Shown here one piece after another: positions 9,657 through 19,569 of a stretch of DNA of 22,639 bases. The translations under genes were made by a program, and so were the position numbers. A model generated the notes under the pieces. That model did no database searches, had not been told where the DNA came from, and saw nothing but the letters and a program-made list of their open reading frames with translations. The first letter of the stretch is position 1. Every line of letters starts with the position of its first letter. The stretch spans positions 1 to 22,639 of the forward strand of contig CAJVPP010001117.1 of NCBI GenBank assembly GCA_910592005.1. Reading direction: 5' to 3'. This stretch comes from Funneliformis mosseae (lineage: Eukaryota > Glomeromycota > Glomeromycetes > Glomerales > Glomeraceae).

Positions 9657-10713
9657 TTTAATTCGCAATTATTGTTTAATATTTTACTTTAACACCCCAA
9701 TTATTGGCAGGTTTGTCGATGATCTCTTTAATCTCATAGGCGATGGCTTCCCGATTTTCAATGAATTCTTGAAGAACGCGCGTGCCAAGGATGTGGCGCA
9801 GCGTAGTTTGTGTGCTATTAAGTTAAAGTAGTTTTAATAATCTTCAAATAATTCGCGAAAAAAAAAACTGAGACAACTAACCGTTCAATAAGAGCTTTGC
9901 GAACATCTGCGATACCAAATGTTGCCTGATAAGGACTGACTACATGCCAATAGATAATTGAATCAATTTGTACATATACGTTATCCTAAATTATTCAATA
10001 AAGTTTGTTAGAACTGAATGAAATTTGAATTGAAGTTTGCATTAAAATATAGACCTTTGTCATAATAAACTGATGCGGGATTTCCGTGATTTGGATCTAA
10101 TTAATGAAACATTCGCATGAGTTTTATCCTTTTTTTTAAAAAAAAAAATTAAAATAAAAATTTTGATATCGAAAATACCTTAACGTCAACTCTAATGATA
10201 GATTCGGTAAATACATTTACTTTAACCAAACCAGGATCAACAAATTTATAAAATTTGCCTAAAATGATTTTTAAATAATTCAATTATTTTGGGGGGAAGG
10301 AACCAGGTCTTAAACATTACGTTTCTTACCAAATCGAGAAATCAATCCGACATAACCTTGTTCGACTTTTTTATAAGGATTGGGAAAACAAGGACAAACA
10401 GGAATCTATTTGATAAAAAACAATCAATTTTTTTTACAACACCCGACCAGATCAAAAGAATTATACTCACTGAACCTAAGAAACCACAAAACGTTCCAAA
10501 AAAATTAATCATACCACCATAAAAGCCATGAAAATCATCGCGTATTGGGAATTCAGCAGCATAAGTGGGTTGCATTTGTTGCACACTCACCGGCTATAAT
10601 ATCGATAGTGATAAGTTTTCAGTAATATAATTCGGTGAACTAAATTCTCTACCAACCTGCATAGTTACGATTCCATCACCTTGCAGATTTTCGTGAGTAT
10701 TTGTTGTAGACAT
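9111..10713 (-). CDS. Stomatin-like (SPFH/band 7) membrane-associated protein, 10 exons, 315 aa, intact
   Basis: Stomatin-family proteins sit in the inner leaflet as hairpin scaffolds, oligomerise, and organise lipid domains and channels. Exons, 5' to 3' on the minus strand: 10713-10657, 10593-10471, 10405-10330, 10258-10179, 10096-10055, 9985-9882, 9814-9688, 9601-9484, 9401-9343, 9272-9111. They total 948 bases (315 codons plus TAA) with no internal stop. Every intron is GT-AG and 63-86 bp. Residues 1-45 are a polar N-terminus. Residues 48-60 are hydrophobic, followed by CPCFPNPYKKVEQG (64-77), where Cys64 and Cys66 are candidate palmitoylation sites. The SPFH/PHB domain spans about 74-245 (GLISRFGKFYKFVDPGLV, ITEIPHQFIMTKDNVYV, IYWHVVSPYQATFGI, ALIERTQTTLRHILG). 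A coiled-coil Ala/Gln/Glu region follows (SAAQQKRIGESKVIAAQAE, 223-242). The tail (YLETMSSM, TKVIFMPYS) matches the stomatin C-terminus. No gene symbol is assigned because orthology within the family was not tested. Confidence 0.93.
9626..9656. repeat. T16-A15 self-complementary tract inside intron 7 of the stomatin-like gene
   Basis: Sixteen T followed by 15 A, a perfect inverted homopolymer of 15 bp. It lies within the 86 bp intron at 9602-9687, the longest of the nine introns. Confidence 0.9.
10130..10148. repeat. T8-A11 tract inside intron 4 of the stomatin-like gene
   Basis: Eight T followed by eleven A in the 82 bp intron at 10097-10178. It has the same T-then-A organisation as 4428-4468 and 9626-9656. 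Confidence 0.85.
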
Positions 10714-10993
10714 TGTTTTGAATTAAAAAAAAAAAAAGAGAATCCGTCAGGCATTTATACGTTAGTGTTGGGTCACAAGGTACGATTATTCGCCTGTTGT
10801 CATTACTAAATAAGCTTAATTTCCTATTCATTCATTTCCTTATTCGCAAAAAGAATCTAAAGAATGTATTACAATTTATCTCATGATTTCGTTTGTGATT
10901 TTAAACGTGCACATCAAAAATTTTTGTGCACATATGATATCATAAAAATATTAAAAATATGGGTATTACGCAAACCTGTACAGTTACGGTTAA

Positions 10994-11073
10994 ATGTATG
11001 GTATGTATGCTTTAAAAACCATACATGTATAGATCATCATTATACATGTAAAGAATTGAAACTATACATGTAT
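10994..11073. promoter_or_regulatory. Three phased ATACATGTA(T) palindromic boxes upstream of the stomatin-like gene
   Basis: The palindrome ATACATGTAT occurs at 11021-11030 and 11064-11073, and ATACATGTA at 11042-11050. The starts are 21 and 22 bp apart, about two helical turns. A 9 bp inverted repeat ATGTATGGT (10994-11002) / ACCATACAT (11018-11026) overlaps the first box. The cluster lies about 310-360 bp upstream of the minus-strand start at 10713. A regulatory role is inference. Confidence 0.4.
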
Positions 11074-11209
11074 GAATTTTCGATAAAATATTTTTGTTAA
11101 ACTTTTATATAAAAAATATATAAAATAGTTTTTAAACCATTTTAATTTATATTGAAAATGTATTTTATTTATTTTAATATTTATTGATTAATATGAAATG
11201 CATTTATTT

Positions 11210-13930
11210 CTAATTATTTTCAAGCTCTTTACGTAATTTAATATTTTCTAATTCTAATTTTTCAATTTCAGCTTGAGGTTTATGATATGCTAATTGCCTT
11301 TCAGCTAATTTCATCTTTCGTTCTTCAATATCGATATCTAAACATAAGTTATTTTCTTGTTCATTATCAGATTCATTAATATTGATTCGGGTTTTTTGAC
11401 TTTTGAACTATCTATAACAGCCTTTTCTTTTTACACCTTTTTTATCGGATATTTCTTAATCATGCATTAATAATAACTTACTTTTAGATTCTTCCTTTAA
11501 TACTTCTTTATGATTTCTTTTACGAGTACCTTTATATTAAATTATTTAAAAGAGTTAATAATAAAAAAATAATTTTGTATTATTTATTACTTACTTTTTC
11601 GTGTAATAGCTTTTAATTTCACTTTTATCTTTTCTAATATAAGGAACTCCAGACTTATTATGAATTTCTTTTATTTTAAAATAATTTTTTACCTCTATAA
11701 AAACAAATTAATTAAAATTTTTATAATTTAAATTAAAGAAATGATAAAATATATAAATTTTACCTTAAAATTGCTGTAATAAGTTTAATTGTTTTCCTTC
11801 TCTATTAGCTTGAGCATGTGCAGCCTCTGCGATATTAGTATTATTTTCATATCGTTCCAAAATTTCATTATTTATATTTGAAATATGTTTATTTAAAGAT
11901 GCTAAGACATAAGGTTGACGATAATATTGAATCCAATCTATTAAAATAATTGTATTAATTAAATTTATAAAATTATATTATAATTAAAAAAATTTAAAAT
12001 AAAAATTACCTATAATTCCTTTTTCATCAAAGGTTTCCAATTTTTTAAAGCATTTATAAACCTCTTCAGCATTAGATTTAAATGGAATTGATGTTGCTAA
12101 TGTATAAACTTCATTGTTAAATTCTTTGGCTATCAAATTTCTAAAATAAAAAAAAATTAATTATTTAAAATTTTAAAAATTTTTAATTTTATAATTTAAA
12201 ATAAAATACCTTATCGATTAAAGTGAACTAAATATGATTTAAAATATAAGTCAAATGTGTTTCCCAATCTTTGCTAGAATCTCTTTTTGATAAAGCTAAA
12301 CCTAATCCTTTTGCTTATCTGCATCAAGATCGCCTAGAATACATTTCCAACCTGTACCATCAATATGATAAAATTTTACAGAAATTCTACTCAAATTTTC
12401 AATAATTTCAAAAAGTTGAGTAAACAATCATTTATATGCATTTGTTGTAAAAATATTGACAATATGAAAGAACTAAAAAAAATTAAAAAATTAATTTAAA
12501 TATATAAAAAAACAATAATAAATTAATAAATACTTGCTTAATTTATGCATATTATCATATGTATTAATTTTGAATTCATTAATATTTCTAGAAACTCTTT
12601 TAAATGTTAAATCAATTTGAAGACATTTTAATTTTTATAATGCTTTTACTTGAAAATCATGTATACATATAATTAATATTTGTTCATCTTCAAATTGTTC
12701 TATTTTAAAATTTATAAATTATTAATAAATATAAAAATATATTAATATTATATTCAAAATAAAGAAAATATATTTACCTATATGATGAACATAATTATAA
12801 AAATCAAATTTTTTATATTAAACACTATATAGAATTCCTAAATTAACTTGGCCATAAGAATGAATATTTTTATAATATTTGATAATAAGTGATCAAAGTT
12901 TATCTATATTATTTAATGATGCATAAACTTCTGATAATGTATCCTTATCAAAAGTTGCTTTAACACTATTTTCTATTTAAAATTATATATATTAATATGT
13001 TATTATAATAATTAAATTAATATTATATATACTTAAATATAATTGAATGCAGTATTGCATAATTATCTGAAGTAATAATATTTTAAATTATTATTTGCAA
13101 TTCATCTTTAAGACTAATAAGTATATGATTAAGTAGTGGTAGTTGATGATTATGAATATCTATATATACTAATGTAATATAGAAACATGTAACTAAATCA
13201 TGTGAAATAAATTTAATAAATCAAATATCACATTTGTATTTAATTATATTTTCTTTAATAATTTGACTATTTTGAATATGTAAAAATTCTAAATAAAATA
13301 TAAAATCAATATAATTTATCAAAAAATTATTAACTTATATTATATTATAAATTTAATATATATCACACAATTTACTTTTAGAAGAATGTGAAATTAAGAT
13401 AAGCATTCTTTATTAGTATTAGAATTATTAATTTAAATAAAAGAATAATTATTACTTTATTATATTTACTATATAAAATAAATATATATTAAAAATATGA
13501 ACAATTTATTTTTGAAAAAAATTGTGTAATAATTTTAAATTAATCTTTTCTAAAACTTTAATATAATAATATTATTTTTCTTCTTTAATTCATTTATTAT
13601 ATCTAATAATATATTCTTCACTTTTACCAGTATTTTTAATAATTTTTCTTAATTTTGCTTATCTATTACAATACTGATTATTATTATTTTTATATTTACA
13701 AACTGATGATTAAGTAGCAAGAAATAATTTATATTTATAAAATTTCATTAGTAAAAAAAAATATAATATTAATAATTATATAAATCTTATGTATAAGTTT
13801 TAGTTTTTATATTACTTTTATTCTGATATTAATTAGCTTTAATAATAGTTTCAGATTTTATATTAATTTCGTTATGTGATTCTTTAATAAATTCTAAATT
13901 AGCAAAAGTATAATACTTAATTTCTTAATA
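11210..13930 (-). pseudogene. MULE-like (Mutator-type) transposase relic
   Basis: The minus strand shows a series of protein-like blocks separated by intron-like AT-rich gaps and many stops. From the N-terminal side they are: FANLEFIKESHNEINIKSE (near 13860-13920); VYIDIHNHQLPLLNHIL (about 13110-13165, an xHNHxxP word typical of the DNA-binding region); SVKATFDKDTLSEVYASLNN (near 12900-12970); LKCLQIDLTFKRVSRNINEF (near 12570-12640); VKFYHIDGTGWKCILGDLDAD (12320-12390), a likely DDE-core Asp; NEVYTLATSIPFKSNAEEVY; and EAAHAQANREGKQLNLL (near 11780-11830). A coiled-coil C-terminus (EERKMKLAERQLAYHK, EIEKLELENIKLRKELENN) ends at TAG 11210-11212. The order matches MULE-type transposases as I know them from mycorrhizal fungi, but the family call is by eye. 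Many frame changes and stops make it inactive. Confidence 0.55.
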
Positions 13931-16380
13931 TTTTTATTTATATTTTTTAACCAATACTCTAAAAAATAGATAATTTTTAATTAAGTTATCTTCTAGTACT
14001 ATTAATAGAATATTATATCTAAAAAAAAATATCTAAAATTAAATAAAAGATATCAAAATATTTTTTAAATATTTATCATAAAGTATACTTATATTATTAA
14101 AATAAATTATTAGATTTGATTAAATAAAAATGTTGAAAATAGTAGTTATATCTTGTAATAAAGTTTTTGGATATTCAATAGAAAAGGTTGAGTATATAAC
14201 CTCTGTAATTGAAAATTTCTTATAAAAAAGACTTTTACTTTTATTATTACTTTAAAAAATTTTTAATAATAAAAAAATTAATATTTATTATTAAAAAAAA
14301 TAAATAAATAAAATAATATAGACACAAACTTATTTATTTATTCATCTAATGATTTATAAAATTCATTTTCTGATATAATTTTATTTTTAGAAATAATTTT
14401 AATATCAGAAAGTATAACTGGATTTATCTTAGATATAATAATAATGACAAAAAGTATTTAATTGAAAAAAAATAAGATGAATGTGTTTATAAAAAGATTG
14501 AATTTATATTTTAAAAAAATAACAAATTTAAATATAAAATAAAAGAATTAAAAATCAAATTTGTAAATTTGTTTAAATAAATTAAGTTATTATATAGGTG
14601 ATTTAGATAATTATTAAATTCTTTATAAATAAATATATTTAGATTAATTAAGTTATAACAATTTTAAAAAAAAAGTATTTTCAAATTTCAAGAAAAAAAA
14701 AATTTTAAAAATATTAAGAAGTATATTGTTTATTTATATATATTCAGTTAGCATATTAAGATACTAATAAAAATGCAAATTTCTTTTTTAATTTAATCAA
14801 TATTATATAATTATAAATTAAATTTGTAATTTGTATTATACATGTATATATGATAATATGTTAATCATCATATATATACAGTATATAATAAAATTTATTT
14901 ATATAATACATATATTACTGACTGTACTATATAAGTTTGCTATATTTTTTAAAAATATGTATACTATATATATACATACTAGATCATTATTGATTTCCTT
15001 TTAAGAGATGATTAAAGTGTAGTCACATGATTTTAAAATCATATGTCTCAAAATTTATTGGTTATTAAAGATAACGTAATGCCATTGGCTGATAAAATAT
15101 AACTATTATTATTTACTTATTAAATAAATTGAAAACTTAAAAAATAATTTTCATACTAATGTATATTTATTTATTTATTAAATTGCATAATAATCAAATC
15201 TAGAATGTCTCTAGATATGTATATATACTTCTGTTTATCTAAAATCTCCTCTTTTTTTAATATATTAATAGTTAACTTATTAATAATAAGTTTTAAGCTT
15301 TCTGTTTTTTCTGTTATTTGATTTGTTTAATAATTAATAATTTACAACTTTTATATATTTTAAAACTACTTTTCTTAAATATTTTTTGAAACATTTTTCA
15401 AACCTAACCAATCAATAATTCTACATATTATATATAAATGCTTTGTAGTAAAAATTTTTTTGAGTTAATGTTAAATCTAAATTTATTTTATTAAAAAAAA
15501 TAATATTTAATTTAAAAAGTAAAAAAAAATTTTTTAATAGTTTTCTTCTTTTTATTGCAAAATACTCATATATATTTATGAAAATATGCTTATATAGTAA
15601 TAAATATTAATTATAAAATAAATAATGATAATTAAGAGATATTAGACTAGATATACATTTTTTTTTAAACTATTTATAATTGCAAAGGCTTTATTAATAA
15701 GTAATTTTGAAGAGAATAAAAGAATTTTTGAATTTTTGTAATAATATCTTCACTTATATTATAGGTTAATATTTTTTTTTGATATAAAATTAAAGATGAT
15801 TTTTTCAGATTCTGAATATTTTTTATAATTAAAAATGATGATATTATGAGTTATATCTAATAATTTTATTTTATTTTATAAAATAACAAGAAAAATAAAG
15901 TATATTACAATGTATACAATTATTATTTGAATAATTTTTTATTTAATATTTAAAATAAATTTTCTATAATAATTAAAATATAATATAAGTTTGGTAATAA
16001 ATAGTAAAAAAAAATTTTTTTTTAAATTATATATTTTTAAAAAATTTAGGTAATAATAAATAAATCAAAAGAAAAATAAATCAAAGGAATTTTTTAAATT
16101 AAAGGTTAATGATTATTGATTAAACTATGTAATAAAGATGTTGATCTCTTTAATTACTATAATAAAATTCTAAAGAATTTATAAAGTAATTAATAAGTGT
16201 TATTATACCTATAATGCTTATTACTATATAGTATTTTTGTAATTTCTTTTAATATAATTTTTAATGATAAAAACTGGTTAGACATAAATAACATTTTACA
16301 AAATTTTTTCTTATTTTTTATATATAATTGTAATTATAGAATCTTAAGATTTCTTATTATATATTGTGATCATTCAAGTT
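13930..16380. other. Extremely AT-rich stretch with a few coding scraps
   Basis: No gene can be supported. Short minus-strand stretches still read as protein. One near 14090-14220 contains KKFSITEVIYSTFSIEYPK and ITTIFNIFI. One at about 14343-14430 contains INPVILSDIKIISKNK and SENEFYKSLDE followed by a stop. These look like the last traces of old elements. At 15027-15042 there is a perfect 16 nt palindrome ATGATTTTAAAATCAT. AT-only inverted repeats are common (for example 14840-14960), as expected from composition. Confidence 0.4.
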
Positions 16381-16384
16381 CACT

Positions 16385-16620
16385 AATATAAATAATATAA
16401 AGTAATATATCACAAGTTTGTTCATCTACATAATACTAGAAAAAAGTTTTTTTAATACTTTTAGCTTCAATACCACTTTAATTTGAGAAATCATATCAAA
16501 AAGTCAATTGACAGTATTTATTATAAATTATTTTTAAAGCTTTTGTAATAGTATTACCATTTTTTTTACTTATAAAAATGTGCATTAACTTTCAACATCC
16601 ATAATCATCTTAAATATATA
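16385..16620 (-). pseudogene. Possible integrase-core scrap of an older element
   Basis: A minus-strand frame reads DYGC, stop, KLMHIFISKKNGNTITKA, LKIIYNKYCQLTF, then YDFSN and SIKKTFF, with a few stops. The ISKKNGNTITKALK..Y pattern followed by a YDxxN-like word recalls the middle of a retroviral-type integrase core. The resemblance is weak, and no zinc-binding HHCC or chromodomain is visible. It lies outside and left of the LTR at 16761, so it would belong to a different, older insertion. Confidence 0.25.
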
Positions 16621-16803
16621 ATGTAAAAAAATATTAATCATATCAGTTTTATTTATAATAAGTATTAATTAACTGTAATATTAAAATTTTATTATTTATT
16701 CTAAATGTATAAATATTATACCTTTTGTAAACTTTTAAAATATATTATAACTTTTAATATTGTGAACAGGTAAAACATGACGCAGTATATGTGGCGCAGA
16801 TGA

Positions 16804-16929
16804 TCGACCTAAGTGACATTTGTAACATTTCTAACATGTCTGACATACGTAACATTTCTAACATAATCGACATAGTTAATATAGTAGATATAGTTGATAT
16901 AGTAGACATATATGATATATTAGTTATAT
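16804..16929 (+). repeat. 9 bp tandem array, 14 degenerate units, in LTR U3
   Basis: Fourteen consecutive 9-mers share the core nACATn or nATATn at the same phase, e.g. GTGACATTT, GTAACATTT, CTAACATGT, CTGACATAC, GTAACATTT, CTAACATAA, TCGACATAG, TTAATATAG. The later units drift from ACAT to ATAT. The array ends 21 bp before the TATA box, the usual place for U3 enhancer repeats. Confidence 0.8.
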
Positions 16930-16950
16930 TCTTCTATGTATTTTATTTTG

Positions 16951-16958
16951 TATAAATA
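16951..16958 (+). promoter_or_regulatory. TATA box of LTR promoter
   Basis: TATAAATA followed by GGCAG, inside the LTR and directly after the 9 bp array. Transcription would be expected to start some 25-35 bases further on. Confidence 0.6.
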
Positions 16959-17114
16959 GGCAGTCTCTTAACTCATGTAAAAGGACAGACTAACAGTTGT
17001 GTAGAAATTCTCTTTTGTAAAAGATAGCGCAACGCTACTCTTCGTCTTGTATATCCCTACTTCTACTTTTTTTTTTATTTTTTTTATTTCCTTTTCATTT
17101 AATTTCTTGACTTT

Positions 17115-17120
17115 AATAAA
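17115..17120 (+). terminator. AATAAA polyadenylation signal in LTR
   Basis: AATAAA within the LTR about 160 bp after the TATA box and after a T-rich run, consistent with the R/U5 border. Confidence 0.45.
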
Positions 17121-17345
17121 TTATTATTTACTTCTTATCGAAACTCTTCTTGAATCATCGTGATAACTCTTAACTTGTGATTGTAACTGTCTGCGTCTAA
17201 ACTAAGCTGATTGAGCTGATATACTGTTATTGAATCCGTAGAGATTAGCATAAATCTTTGGAAATTATTACGTAAACTATAAAAGAATCACTGTTCGAAT
17301 ACCACGTCTAACGGTTGTAATCTACCAAAATTACACGTTAACATT

Positions 17346-17363
17346 TGGCGATGATGACAGGAC
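17346..17363 (+). other. Candidate tRNA primer-binding site
   Basis: TGGCGATGATGACAGGAC begins with the TGG that pairs with a tRNA CCA end and lies two bases after the inferred LTR end. The 3' part resembles lysine-tRNA-type sites, but the priming tRNA was not identified. Confidence 0.55.
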
Positions 17364-17401
17364 TATCTTCCCTATTTACGTAGTACTATAAGAAACACTC
17401 T

Positions 17402-19543
17402 ATGAATAATTTTAGAGAATTGATAAAATATCAATGTAATCATTCGGTTATACACAATAGGCAAGAACGTAATCTTAGAAACACTACTGGAAACTTTTCC
17501 TTAACAGACGACCCTTTCTGTATTGCTTGTAACCCAATACCTAAGGAGATTTCGCAACCTTTTCTCCATTTTTTCGAGTGGGCACAAAAGATCCTAGGAG
17601 TATCGTTATATACTAGTAAAAGCTTAGAAGCCTTTCAGACCGCAGTTGACGCAAGAACTACTGGTCTTCAAGAAATATATTACAGACAAACACTCAATAC
17701 TTTCCGATACAGAAACACACCTGTACCAACTTTTGAACAAGCAGTTCAATATTGTATTCAAGCACAAACTGAAACTGGTTCTTTTCAGCGGAGATTTCAA
17801 GGCGATTTACTTACTTACCTCAATCTATCACTCTCAAATCTAAGACGTAACTCCTTTTCTTCTAGCATAACTGGATCCTCTAGGGCAACTTCGCTTGATC
17901 AAAGTAATATTCCTAAATCGGCTGAGAAGAATCCTCCCCCTTCTCAAGAACCTTATCCTTCTGAGGAAACTATATTCGCTAATACTACCCCCAGTGGAAG
18001 AGATACTAACCAACGAACTTTAGATTTTGACGAAACAATTCATAGTTCGCATGGGAGAGTAAGAAAACCATCAAAACTTACTCTGAAAAAATCCTCTGAT
18101 GAAGAAAAAGTAAACCCTAACAAGAAGGATAGTCGTACTGCACATTCTTCTAAGCAGGAAACTGGTCGATCTCAATATAAACAACTTAAGGGCAAAGAAA
18201 CTAATAAACGACAAGGTTATCGATACCCTTCTTATTATGATAGTTCCCCCTCCTCCTCTTCCAGTTCAGATTCAGACGATAGTGACTCAGAGGGTAGTGA
18301 TGTAGATCCCTTCGATATGAATAACGCTCAGGATGATAACGAACAAAACCTCTTTAAAATGATGAAAGGCCTACAAACTGTCTTTAAAACTGTTGGATTT
18401 GGAGGACCACAAGAGGCTAGATTTGTCGATCTTCCCACATTTAAAGGAGGAGACCAAGACCCCAGTGACTGGTTGGAACGATACAACCATGCTTGCGAGG
18501 CTAACGGTATCTCTGATAAACGAAGATTAACATTAGTATCCTCTTTTATGAAAGGGTCAGCCCTTACCTGATTTAATAAAACAAAGTTTGAAAAGGATCT
18601 ACGCTACTGAGATAACGATAGCGATCGACAACATAAGCAACGATCCTTTGTCTACCATTTCCTTAAACATTACTGCACCACCCATAGACGCACGCAATGG
18701 CGATCTGCACTCAGACGGTGCAAACAAAGGCCTGGACAGTCTGTGGAAGAATATGCTGCTAAAGTAGAATCTTTATATTTAAAGCTAGACCCAAGATATA
18801 ATATCCCTGAGGACGAAAAGATCGAACAGTTCCTTCAAGGTTTATGGCCTGAATTTCACACCGCATTTGCTGCTGCTGCCCCACGTGACTTAGAGAAAGC
18901 AATTGATAGAGCTCGATCAGTCGAAGCTGTATTATCCCGTGATACTACTTTATCCAGGTACTCTTTAAGTAAAGCTTATTTGAATCATAACGAGGAACCG
19001 AACAGAGAGGAACAGCCAGTCAACATGCAGCAGCTTATTGATGAAAATAACAAAAAGTTAATCAAAGAATTTAAACATCTATTAGCTAATACTACTGCGG
19101 CCCCCAAATCTACCGATGATCGAACAAGTAACACCTGGAGGAACTGATCAGACAATAATACATCGGGAAGTGATGGGCGAAACTATTTTAATTGCAGAAA
19201 AATTGGACATATTTCTAAGGATTGCCGGGCATCAAAAAATAATCGTACTAACAATGATAAATGTCATAATTGCAAGCAAATTGGACACTTTGCATAAAAT
19301 TGCACTACTCAACCAAAAACTCCTTGTCCTCACTGCAATCAACATGGACATTAGGAAAATCTGTGTCCAGCTAAAAATCAGTTCAGAACTAATGGAAGTC
19401 AACGTGCTGCACTTTCGTACTACACACCAATGATGCCTAGTAATCAAAATATGAACACTTCACCAATGGGAACTTTTCCACCACAGCCTACATATACGAC
19501 TTTCACTCCTGTTTATCCACCACATCCTCATTTAAACTACTAA
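17402..19543 (+). pseudogene. gag: gag of LTR retrotransposon, about 713 codons, five in-frame stops
   Basis: Gag would form the virus-like particle and bind element RNA. One frame runs from ATG 17402 to TAA 19541-19543. Internal stops are TGA 18569, TGA 18608, TGA 19145, TAA 19295 and TAG 19352. Several sit where Trp is expected. Residues 1-150 form an unusual N-terminal domain (HFFEWAQKILGVSLYTSKS, EIYYRQTLNTFRYRN). Residues 150-330 are Ser/Lys/acid-rich and probably disordered, with a Ser-Asp run at 281-303. From about 337 a retrotransposon gag/capsid-like domain follows (LPTFKGGDQDPSDWLERYN, then RPGQSVEEYAAKVESLYLK and FLQGLWPEF). Three CCHC zinc knuckles lie at 19184-19225 (first Cys now Tyr), 19262-19303 and 19325-19366, the last two each broken by a stop. 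A Pro/Tyr-rich tail ends at the frameshift site. Confidence 0.85.
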
Positions 19544-19569
19544 CGGTGTCTCCAGAGGGTGAGTACACT
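19531..19569 (+). promoter_or_regulatory. -1 programmed ribosomal frameshift signal at gag/pol junction
   Basis: In the gag frame the codons read CAT TTA AAC TAC TAA, giving the heptamer T-TTA-AAC (19531-19537), a canonical X-XXY-YYZ slippery site. The gag stop is one codon further on. A hairpin GTGTCTC / GAG-T-ACAC (19546-19552 with 19561-19568, one bulged T, 8 nt loop, plus a G-U pair 19545/19569) begins 7-8 nt after the heptamer. The protease is in exactly the -1 frame and reads open from the slip site. Confidence 0.7.

Larger units (their letters stand above)
16761..17343 (+). repeat. 5' LTR, about 583 bp
   Basis: The boundary is inferred from TGTGAAC at the left and GTTAACA at the right (imperfect 7 bp terminal inverted repeat, 6/7), with a TGG primer-binding site two bases further on. 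It contains a 9 bp tandem array, a TATA box, a polyadenylation signal and a T-rich U5-like stretch. No second LTR is available for confirmation. Confidence 0.6.

Noticed and set aside
10289..10522. 77-codon plus-strand open frame
   Set aside because: Antisense to exons 2-3 and introns of the stomatin-like gene.
10342..10590. 82-codon minus-strand open frame with a hydrophobic tail
   Set aside because: It is exon 2 of the stomatin-like gene read through intron 2 and then out of frame. The spliced model gives a continuous stomatin protein.
10864..11100. 78-codon plus-strand open frame
   Set aside because: AT-rich, repetitive translation covering the palindromic boxes; no domain. More likely chance.
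14840..14960. AT-only hairpins as regulatory structures
   Set aside because: Such inverted repeats are expected by chance at this base composition.
17646..17843. 65-codon plus-strand open frame inside gag
   Set aside because: Shadow frame within the intact N-terminal part of gag.
19116..19447. Plus and minus open frames overlapping the zinc-knuckle region
   Set aside because: Out of frame or antisense to gag, whose own frame shows the three CCHC knuckles.
17402..19543. TGA read as tryptophan (altered genetic code or mitochondrial DNA)
   Set aside because: TAA and TAG stops also interrupt the frame, spliceosomal-type introns are present, and the intact gene uses TGG for Trp.
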